A model generated the notes under the pieces. The model was given only the letters and a program-made list of their open reading frames with translations. It did no database searches and was not told the DNA's origin. The translations under genes and the position numbers were made by a program. Shown here one piece after another: positions 1 through 5,561 of a stretch of DNA of 5,956 bases. The stretch comes from Burkholderiales bacterium (GTDB lineage: Bacteria; Pseudomonadota; Gammaproteobacteria; Burkholderiales; Burkholderiaceae): positions 1 to 5,956 of the forward strand of contig CANBQJ010000227.1 of assembly GCA_947371645.1 (NCBI GenBank). The letters run 5' to 3'. How positions within the stretch are numbered: position 1 is the stretch's first letter; every line of letters starts with the position of its first letter.

Positions 1-2
1 CC

Positions 3-1340
3 TCCGAGACCTTCGACGCCAGCCCCGCCAACATCGACGCGCGCACCCACCGCTTCGAGCTGCCTTCTGGTTTGAAGGGGGCGGTGCTGGCCAAGTCCAC
101 CCGCGGCCAGGCCGTCAAGGCCACGCTGACGCTGCGCTTCGGCACGGCCGAGTCGCTGGCGGGTTGGGGCGAGGCCTCATCGGCATTGGCCGCACTGCTC
201 GACAAGGGCACGGGCGACCTGGACCGGCAGGCCTTCCAGGACAAGCTGGATGCCTTGCAATCCGAAGTGGGCTTCAGTGCCGCACCGGGTCAGCTGACGG
301 TGAGCATGTCGTCCAAGCGCGAGCAGTTCCCCGAGCTGATCCGCCTGGTCGGGCGCGTGCTGCGTCAGCCGGCCTTGCCAGCGGCGGCGCTGGAAGAAGT
401 GCGACAGCAGGCCCTGGCGAACCTGGCCGAATCCAGCAAGGAGCCTGAATCGGTGCTGGACAACGTCCTGGCGCGTCACGACAACCCCTACGCCAAAGGC
501 GACGTGCGCTACGCCCGCACCTTTGACGAACAAGAGGCCGACTGGAAGGCGGTGTCCCTGGACCGGGTGAGGGCCTACCACCAGCGCTTTGTGTCGACGG
601 CCAACGCGCAGTTTGGCGCCGTGGGTGAGCTGGACGAAACCGTCGTGAAGCAGGCCTTGAGCGAGGCTTTGGGTGACTGGCGCAGCAGTGAGCCCTATGC
701 CCGCGTGCCCGACCCGCTTTTGCCCGCCACGCCCAAGCGCTTTGTGTTGCAGACGCCTGACAAGCAAAACGCCACCTTCAGCGCGCGTTTGTCCTTACCC
801 TTGACCGACCAGGACCCGGATTACGCGGCCTTCATGCTGGCCAACCACCTGCTGGGCTCTGGCGGCGATTCACGCCTGTGGAACCGCATCCGCGAGAAGG
901 AGGGTTTGTCGTACAGCGTCTACAGCGTCGTGCAGTGGAACGCGATCGAGCCCAATTCAGAATGGGCGGCCTCGGCGATTTTTGCGCCTCAGAACCGCGA
1001 CAAGGTGGAGCAGGCCTTCAAAGAAGAGCTGGCTCGGGCCCTGAAAGACGGGTTCTCGCCAGCAGAATTTGAATCAGGCCGCAGGGGACTGCTGAATTTC
1101 AGGCGATTGGGTCGGGCACAGGATGGCCGGCTGGCTGGTGCGCTGGCGGGTAACCTCTACCTGAACCGCAGTTTCGCCGTGGCCGCCAGAACGGATGCCG
1201 CGTTGGAAGCCTTGACCCTGGCCCAGGTCAATGCGGCGCTGCGCCGGCATTTGCGCCCTGAAGCGCTGGTCACTGGCGTGGCGGGCGATTTTGCAGCCCC
1301 TGCGAAGGCTGAAGGCGGCAACGCCCCTGCCAAACCCTGA
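3..1340 (+). CDS. M16 family peptidase, C-terminal half (5' partial)
   Basis: The frame is open from the left edge, so the true start lies outside; 445 residues are visible, ending at TGA 1338-1340. M16 enzymes are zinc metallopeptidases built as a clam-shell of two homologous halves, of which only one carries the HxxEH zinc site. Here the aligned site reads SALAALLDKGT (about residues 60-70), where active halves have HFLEHMxFKGT, so the zinc ligands are missing and this is the non-catalytic half. The second M16 domain carries the family hallmark RIREKEGLSYSVYS at about residues 295-308 (compare LREKxGLAYSV), preceded by LLGSGGDSRLW. The opening ANIDARTHRFELPSGLKGAV looks like the linker and first strand of the second half of a fused protein of about 900 residues. 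A separately encoded inactive subunit beginning just upstream is the alternative. Cell location cannot be judged without the N-terminus. An intrinsic terminator follows 27 bases after the stop. Confidence 0.9.
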   Translation, partial: SETFDASPANIDARTHRFELPSGLKGAVLAKSTRGQAVKATLTLRFGTAESLAGWGEASSALAALLDKGTGDLDRQAFQDKLDALQSEVGFSAAPGQLTVSMSSKREQFPELIRLVGRVLRQPALPAAALEEVRQQALANLAESSKEPESVLDNVLARHDNPYAKGDVRYARTFDEQEADWKAVSLDRVRAYHQRFVSTANAQFGAVGELDETVVKQALSEALGDWRSSEPYARVPDPLLPATPKRFVLQTPDKQNATFSARLSLPLTDQDPDYAAFMLANHLLGSGGDSRLWNRIREKEGLSYSVYSVVQWNAIEPNSEWAASAIFAPQNRDKVEQAFKEELARALKDGFSPAEFESGRRGLLNFRRLGRAQDGRLAGALAGNLYLNRSFAVAARTDAALEALTLAQVNAALRRHLRPEALVTGVAGDFAAPAKAEGGNAPAKP

Positions 1341-1367
1341 CTCTGAGGAGCGTCAGGCGCAGAAAAC

Positions 1368-1400
1368 ACAAAGGCCGGTCATGGACCGGCCTTTGTTTTG
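1368..1400. terminator. Bidirectional intrinsic terminator between convergent genes
   Basis: A perfect 13-bp stem pairs 1368-1380 with 1384-1396 around the 3-base loop ATG; the core is AAAGGCCGGTC / GACCGGCCTTT. On the + strand it is followed by TTTG and preceded by an A-rich run (GAAAACACA), so the - strand transcript also leaves the stem into a U-rich run (TGTGTTTTC). This suits termination of both the M16 gene from the left and the H-NS gene from the right. The U-tracts are interrupted, so efficiency is inferred, not shown. Confidence 0.85.
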
Positions 1401-1407
1401 CACATGG

Positions 1408-1429
1408 CGGGTAATGTTCAAATTACCCG
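1408..1429. repeat. Second stem-loop in the convergent spacer
   Basis: CGGGTAAT at 1408-1415 pairs perfectly with ATTACCCG at 1422-1429 across a 6-base loop. It lies between the H-NS stop codon and the main terminator. No U-tract follows on either strand, so it is more likely a helper or transcript 3'-end-protecting hairpin for the H-NS mRNA than a terminator on its own. That role is inference. Confidence 0.5.
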
Positions 1430-1453
1430 GCTTGGCGTGCAAACCACATCGCT

Positions 1454-1780
1454 TCAGATGGTGAAATCTTCCAGCTTCTTGCCCGTGGCGATGGCTGCTT
1501 GAATCCACTTGGGTTGCAGGCCACGGCCCGTCCAGGTTTCGCCGGTGTCCTTGTTGCGGTATTTGGGCGCAACCTTGCCCTTGACGGCGCCTGCTGCACC
1601 CTTGCCAGCCTTGAGGCCCAGGTCAGCCACGGTCAAATCGTGTTCGGCCAGCAGATTCTTGATCTGCGTGATCACGCCTGCACGTTCAGCCTTGCGAGCT
1701 TCCTGCAATTGCTTCTCGAGGTCGGCTGTTTGTTTGGCGAGTGCGGCTTTCTGTGCCAGAAGGTCTTGGTAGCTGCTCAT
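1454..1780 (-). CDS. H-NS family histone-like nucleoid-structuring protein
   Basis: The product is 108 residues, typical of the short H-NS-like proteins of beta-proteobacteria. These DNA-binding proteins coat AT-rich DNA and silence transcription. Residues 1-45 form a charged, heptad-like coiled coil (KAALAKQTADLEKQLQEARK) for oligomerisation. Residues 55-73 are a flexible Gly/Ala/Lys linker. Residues 74-108 are the H-NS C-terminal domain with TGETWTGRGLQPKW at 79-91 and the usual ending KKLEDFTI. The minor-groove loop, Q/R-G-R in classical H-NS (GQGRTP), reads R86-G87-L88 here, so the second Arg is replaced by Leu. The ATG start at 1778-1780 is supported by AAGGA at 1787-1791 on the - strand, 6 bases upstream. 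The gene converges with the M16 gene at its 3' end and has a long AT-richer leader upstream, as expected for an autoregulated nucleoid protein, although autoregulation is not shown. Which paralogue this is cannot be told from the sequence. Confidence 0.93.
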   Translation of the reverse strand: MSSYQDLLAQKAALAKQTADLEKQLQEARKAERAGVITQIKNLLAEHDLTVADLGLKAGKGAAGAVKGKVAPKYRNKDTGETWTGRGLQPKWIQAAIATGKKLEDFTI

Positions 1781-1786
1781 GTGATG

Positions 1787-1791
1787 TCCTT
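1787..1791 (-). promoter_or_regulatory. Ribosome binding site of the H-NS family gene
   Basis: On the - strand this reads AAGGA and sits 6 bases from the ATG at 1778-1780. It fixes the start codon of the H-NS-like gene. Confidence 0.8.
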
Positions 1792-1795
1792 GTGC

Positions 1796-1810
1796 GCCTG
1801 ATGATCAGGC
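1796..1810. repeat. Hairpin/palindrome next to the H-NS ribosome binding site
   Basis: GCCTGATGATCAGGC is a perfect inverted repeat with an odd centre; as RNA it folds into a 6-bp stem with a 3-base loop. In the H-NS mRNA it ends 4 bases upstream of the AAGGA element. It could affect translation initiation or 5'-end stability, or as DNA it could be an operator. The structure is visible in the sequence; the role is inference. Confidence 0.5.
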
Positions 1811-1876
1811 CTTGTTGCTTTTGCAATGTTGCGTTGGTGGTTTGATCTCGCGGCCCCGACCGACAGGAGGCTATAA

Positions 1877-1954
1877 ATGTACGGCGAAGTTCAAACTGTC
1901 CTAACGGGGGCAATTCTAAACACAATTGAATGCTGCTTGCAAATCAATATGTGA
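1877..1954 (+). CDS. Speculative 25-codon ORF with a strong Shine-Dalgarno
   Basis: A full AGGAGG (1865-1870) precedes an ATG (1877-1879) by 6 bases, and the frame runs 25 codons to TGA 1952-1954. The peptide begins MYGEVQTVLTGAILNT and ends ECCLQINM, with a mildly hydrophobic middle and a Cys-Cys pair. It lies antisense to the H-NS promoter and leader. An in-frame TAA immediately precedes the ATG, so it is not the tail of a longer gene. No good + strand promoter was found upstream, and the length is within chance expectation. I do not recognise the peptide; the spacing of the ribosome binding site is the only real support. Confidence 0.2.
   Translation: MYGEVQTVLTGAILNTIECCLQINM
1913..1942 (-). 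promoter_or_regulatory. Candidate sigma-70 promoter of the H-NS family gene
   Basis: On the - strand the -35-like box TTGCAA (1937-1942) is separated by 18 bases from the -10-like box TAGAAT (1913-1918, five of six matching TATAAT). Transcription would start near 1906 and give a 5' leader of about 125 bases before the ATG at 1780. The surrounding DNA is the most AT-rich in the window, consistent with a promoter and possible H-NS self-binding. No other box pair in the spacer was as good, but this is a pattern match only. Confidence 0.45.
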
Positions 1955-1981
1955 GTCGTCACGCATGTGCTTTCAAATGAA

Positions 1982-2060
1982 GCAATTTGCAGGATGTGCA
2001 TGGGTGATCACCCTTGCGTGCATGGGGGCACGCCACAAATTGCACGGAATCAATGCCGTG
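1982..2060. repeat. Cluster of palindromes and repeats upstream of the H-NS promoter
   Basis: Several elements overlap here. A perfect 12-bp palindrome GGGTGATCACCC lies at 2002-2013 and extends imperfectly to 1998-2017. A direct repeat GTGCATGGG occurs at 1996-2004 and 2018-2026, spaced 22 bases or about two helical turns. An inverted repeat pairs GCAATTTG (1982-1989) with CAAATTGC (2036-2043). A small stem-loop CACGG/CCGTG spans 2043-2060. The cluster lies just past the mltB stop and about 55 bases or more upstream of the candidate H-NS -35 box. No element is followed by a convincing U-tract, so a regulator-binding region is at least as likely as a terminator for mltB. Confidence 0.4.
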
Positions 2061-2066
2061 AACTGT

Positions 2067-2088
2067 CGCCATGCATCATTTGATGGCG
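2067..2088 (-). repeat. Small stem-loop over the mltB stop codon
   Basis: CGCCAT at 2067-2072 pairs with ATGGCG at 2083-2088 around a 10-base loop that contains the TGA stop (2076-2078). It may protect the mRNA 3' end or contribute weakly to termination; no U-tract follows on the - strand. Confidence 0.3.
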
Positions 2089-3299
2089 GGAGGTGTGCGG
2101 TCCACTTCCTTGCGCACGGCCTCACCCAATTGCGCCACGGCCAGCGCGTAGTAGCTGGACTGGTTGTAGCGCGTGATGGCGTAGAAATTGGGTGTGCCTG
2201 CCACGTAAATCGGGGGGTTATCTCCGTTCTGCAGGGCAACCAGCGCCAGCTTGCCGTCGAATCGCTGTCCTTCGTCTGAGAGCGCCGCGCCCGCGTTTCG
2301 CATCTCGTCCACGGTGAAGCTGGGCAAGATGTCTGGTGCCAGCAGCCTTTTCAAGGCTTCCGGGTCCACCGGAGGCGTCACTTCGAAGAAACTCGGCGCA
2401 CCTTGCAGCCAACCTTGTTCGGCCAGGTAGTGGGCCACGCTGCCAATGGCGTCGTCGGCACTGCGTTGCAAGTCGATGCGGCCATCCTTGTCGTAATCCA
2501 CGGCATAGCGGCGGATGGACGATGGCATGAACTGCGGCATGCCGATGGCGCCGGCGTACGAGGCCATCACGCTTTCAGGCTCGACCTGATTGTCCTGGCA
2601 CCATTTCAAGAGGTGGCCGAGTTCGGATTTGAAGAATTCACTGCGGTCACTGCGACCTCGGGGGAAGTCCAGGCTCAAGGTGGCCAGCGCGTCCAGCGCC
2701 CGAAAATTGCCCATCTGCCGGCTGTAAATCGTCTCCACGCCCAGCACCCCGACGATGACGGAGGCGGGAACGCCATATTCCAGTTCAGCGCGGGCCAGTG
2801 TTTCGCGGTGTTCACGCCAGAATTGCAGGCCTGCGCGGATGCGGATGGGCTCCACGAAGCGCGCGCGGTAAGCCGTCCAGTTTTTGGCGGTGCCTGGGGG
2901 CGGCGGCATGATGAATCGGGTCACGCTTTCCTTGAAGCGTGCACGCGACAACACCCGCCAGGCCCAGTCAGGGTTCAGACCTTGCGCAATGGCCAATTGC
3001 GTGGCCAATTGGTGCGCATCCTCTCGGTAAGCGTAGCTGTCGGGCGAGGGGTTTGGCGGCAGGGTTTGAACTTCGGTTTGTCGTGGGGCGACGCCTTGGG
3101 CCTGCGCCACTTCTGGCGCCGGTTCAGGTGCGCCATCAAGAGGAGGGGCGGGCAAGCGGGTGTCCGCGTCCGCCGTTTGCGGTGCCGGCAGGATGGCTGG
3201 CGCGGTTGCGGGCGAGGGCGCGTGTGCACAGGCCACCAGACCCAATGTGAGCAAAACGATGCCGATCCGTTGTGCGCCCAGCGCGGCGAAGAAACTCAT
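2076..3299 (-). CDS. mltB: Lytic murein transglycosylase, MltB family lipoprotein
   Basis: The predicted product has 407 residues. MltB enzymes cleave the MurNAc-GlcNAc glycosidic bond of peptidoglycan, leaving 1,6-anhydroMurNAc ends, from the periplasmic face of the outer membrane. The chosen start gives a lipoprotein signal: short n-region with Arg11, hydrophobic IGIVLLTLGLVA, and lipobox LVAC with lipidated Cys24. A Pro/Ala-rich linker covers about residues 25-85. The SLT_2 catalytic domain spans about 88-395, with the expected catalytic Glu189 in GVLGVETIYS, SYAGAIGMPQFMPSS at 247-261, and an EF-hand-like DYDKDGRIDL loop at 268-277 matching the calcium site of E. coli MltB (Slt35). There is no C-terminal peptidoglycan-binding domain. 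The frame stays open to a TTG at 3353 with ATGs at 3320 and 3341. None of the starts has a clear ribosome binding site, so 3299 is chosen on the signal peptide. The gene follows the tgpA-like gene on the same strand after 96 bases. Confidence 0.93.
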   Translation of the reverse strand: MSFFAALGAQRIGIVLLTLGLVACAHAPSPATAPAILPAPQTADADTRLPAPPLDGAPEPAPEVAQAQGVAPRQTEVQTLPPNPSPDSYAYREDAHQLATQLAIAQGLNPDWAWRVLSRARFKESVTRFIMPPPPGTAKNWTAYRARFVEPIRIRAGLQFWREHRETLARAELEYGVPASVIVGVLGVETIYSRQMGNFRALDALATLSLDFPRGRSDRSEFFKSELGHLLKWCQDNQVEPESVMASYAGAIGMPQFMPSSIRRYAVDYDKDGRIDLQRSADDAIGSVAHYLAEQGWLQGAPSFFEVTPPVDPEALKRLLAPDILPSFTVDEMRNAGAALSDEGQRFDGKLALVALQNGDNPPIYVAGTPNFYAITRYNQSSYYALAVAQLGEAVRKEVDRTPPAIK

Positions 3300-3395
3300 G
3301 TGCGGCAATGTGGAGGTCATGGAATGGGCTGTCGGGGCCATGTGGGATGCCAAGGCGCGCGCGTCAAAGCAGCCCTATGCCGCAGTATCGCGGAT

Positions 3396-5561
3396 TCAGC
3401 CCACGAGTTTGCGCAGGCTCTTGGCGATGGTTTCAATCTGTCCGACTTGAACCTGAACGGCCCCTTGCATGACTCGGGGTGAATCACCGCTGGGCCCATA
3501 GCGCCAGGCATCCAGTGCTTGCAGTGCTTGCAGCAAAGCCGCACGTTGCGCAGCCCACACTTCAAGCTGGGGGCCGGTGGGCAGGGCCGAAGGGCGCCAT
3601 TGCCGCAGGGCGTCTGCCCAAGCCAGGGCGCTCGCCGGGGCGGGCAAGGCGGCCACGGGCAAGCCCAGGGGCTTCAGGGCACGGTGCACCCGCATCATGG
3701 GCCTGGCCCAGGGGGTGCGTGCCTGCTTCGGGCGCGTCCACCACAACCAGCCCATGCCCAGCACACTCAGGGCGGTCAGCAAAATGGCACACAGGCGCAG
3801 CAGGTCGGTCCAGTCCGGAGATTCAATCCCCCATTGGCGCAGCAGGTCGAGTTGCCGGTTGCGTGAATACTGCAGCACCCAGGTGTTCCACCGGTGGTTG
3901 CCCGCTTCCATGTAGTCGCGAAGCAAACCCCAGGTCTGAGGGTTCAGCGCCGACAGCGGGCCTTGCAGGCGTTGCCGGTTGCCCAGTGCGTTGCGCGGCT
4001 TGTCGATGCGCTCGGGCGCCACTGCCGCGGTCGGGTCCACGCGCACCCAGCCCTGGCCGGGTTGTCAGAACTCGGCCCACGCGTGGGCGTCGCTGTTGCG
4101 CACCACATAGAGCCCGTCCACCGGGTTGAGCTCGGCACCTTGAAACCCGGTGATGACCCGGCTGGGAATGCCCCAGCTGCGCATGATGAAGACGTAGCTG
4201 GTGGCGAAATGCTCGCAAAAGCCCACGCGGCGGTCCATCCAGAATTGGTCGATGGGGTGCTCGATGTGGTCTTCGCCGGTGCCGTCTACGCTCAATGAGT
4301 AGCGGTAGTTCTCTTGCCTCACGTGGTTCAGGAGGGCCTGGGTGAGGGTGATGCCGTCGGCGCCGTCCAGGTGCTGGCTGCTGCGCCAGGTTTGGGCCCA
4401 CTGTCGTGTGCGGGGGTTGCTGCCTTGTGGCAACTGCAAGGTGGAAAACAGCGAAGGGGGACGAAGCAAATCGCCGCTGCCAAAGCGCAGCCAGGCTTCT
4501 GCCTGAATCTGCACCCGATCGCCCAGAACCCCAGGCACCCGCCAGTCCAGACCCTGGCGCGACAGCTGAGGCTCGGTGTAAGGCGCAGCCGGCATGGCCG
4601 CCACCGTGCCTTCCAGCAAGGGCACGGCGCTGGTGTGGGTGGCCTCCAGCGTCATCAAGTAGGACAAGCGGGCTGGAATGGCTTGCTGACCGGGTGCGCC
4701 ACGGGGCCACACGGGTTCGGGCCTGTCGTCCAGCAGGTCACCCGGGTTGCGTGGGTGAGCCGACCAGGTCTGGCCGTCGTAAATGTCGAGCACCGGGCCA
4801 CGGAAGTACAGGTCGGGCTTGGCCGGTGGCGGGCCGTCGAAGCGCACCCGGATGGCGACCGTGTCGTCCTGGGCCAGTTCGGCCAGCTTGCCCAGCTCGA
4901 TGCGGTCAGACAGACCGGTGTGCCGTTGGGCGTCGGCGGGCACGCTCCACAGAGGCCCCAGGCGGGGGAACAGCAGGTAGAGCGCCAACATGACCGGCAA
5001 GCCCATGAGCAGCGAGCGGCAGGCCATGCCGGCTGCACTGGCGATGGGGGGCCGCCCCAGCGGCCGTTGTGCCAGCACGAGCGACGTGAGCAGGCCGACA
5101 AACGCCAGCAGCATCAGCAGGGCCACCAGCGGCCCTTGCGAATACAGGAACTGGGTGAGGATCAGGAAGAAGCCCAGTGAGGTCACCACGAAGGCGTCGC
5201 GGCGCGCGCGCAACTCCAGCGTCTTCAGGCTGGCCAGCAGGGTCACCAGGGTGACGCCGGCCTCGCGTCCAAACAAGGTGTGGAAGGTGCCTACGGTGAA
5301 CGCCATGGCCGCGGCCAGTCCCACCAGCAAAATCCACCGCGGGGGCAGGGGGCCATCGCGCCAGGCCAGGCGCGCGCGCCAGCACACCGCCACGAAGGCG
5401 CCGGTGCTGGCCCACCACGGCAGGCGGGGCCAATGCAGCACCATGGTGGACGTGAGCACGGCCAACAGCCACAGGGTGTCGCGGCCTTCGCGCGTGAGGT
5501 GGGCGCGTGGGCGGGTCCACAGCCGAATGAGCGCGTGTGCCGGTGCCGAGGTGGCGTTCAT
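3396..5561 (-). pseudogene. tgpA: TgpA-like membrane transglutaminase (DUF3488), interrupted by in-frame TGA
   Basis: The composite frame has 722 codons including the terminal stop. TgpA proteins are inner-membrane proteins with a periplasmic transglutaminase-like domain and a role in the envelope; the gene is essential in Pseudomonas aeruginosa. Residues about 30-200 hold roughly six or seven hydrophobic segments, for example 75-93, 123-140, 143-163 and 181-199. The transglutaminase core carries Cys449 (VGFCEHFA), His493 (DAHAWAEF) and Asp509 (VRVDPTAAV). A last membrane segment lies at about 586-607 (LRLCAILLTALSVLGMGWLW), followed by a cytoplasmic tail. Codon 499 is TGA (4065-4067), where relatives usually have Trp. 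Termination there gives 498 residues, including Cys and His but lacking Asp509 and the C-terminal helix. The frame resumes at once as QPGQGWVRVDPT and stays intact to 3396, so decay, if real, is recent. The ATG at 5559-5561 overlaps the DUF58 stop (ATGA), with GGAG 9 bases upstream (5571-5574). If UGA is read through or is an error, this is a functional gene. Confidence 0.88.
4065..4067 (-). other. In-frame premature TGA within the transglutaminase core
   Basis: On the coding (-) strand the sequence reads GCC GAG TTC TGA CAA CCC GGC. A TGG at this codon would give the family-like AEFWQPGQGW, so one G-to-A change (C-to-T on the + strand) explains the stop. It falls 6 codons after the catalytic His493 and 10 codons before the catalytic Asp509. 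The base after UGA is C, the leakiest following base in bacteria. Confidence 0.9.

Noticed and set aside
1926..2279. + strand ORF of 117 codons across the spacer into the mltB 3' end
   Set aside because: It has a TTG start without a ribosome binding site, half of it is antisense to mltB, and no domain is recognisable.
3354..3361. Alternating GC run (GGCGCGCGCG), with similar runs near 5202-5210, as Z-DNA or a special site
   Set aside because: Short CG runs are expected in DNA of this GC content and are not otherwise arranged.
3300..3395. Promoter for mltB (TTGACG with 17-base spacing) and a small CCGC/GCGG hairpin as a terminator for tgpA
   Set aside because: The matching -10 (CACATG) fits only two of six bases, and the hairpin has a 4-bp stem without a U-tract.
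2403..3482. Long + strand ORF (359 codons) opposite mltB
   Set aside because: It lies antisense to a well-supported gene; the translation is Arg/Gly/Cys/His-rich with no recognisable domain, a typical high-GC shadow.
3396..4046. A separate gene of about 216 codons starting at GTG 4046
   Set aside because: It is in the same frame as the upstream part and begins in the middle of the transglutaminase core (VRVDPTAAV). It has no ribosome binding site, so it is the 3' part of the interrupted tgpA-like gene.
4046..4067. Selenocysteine insertion at the UGA
   Set aside because: The residue expected here in the family is Trp, not Cys or Sec. The short downstream hairpin does not resemble a bacterial SECIS, and no selenoprotein genes are nearby.
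3823..4710. - strand alternative frame that bridges the premature stop, suggesting frameshifting
   Set aside because: Its translation is Arg/Pro/Ala-rich and not family-like. The correct frame resumes immediately after the TGA, so no frameshift is needed.
4314..5180. Long + strand ORF (288 codons) opposite the tgpA-like gene
   Set aside because: Its composition is Gln/Gly/Arg-rich and low-complexity, and it mirrors the codon pattern of the real - strand gene.
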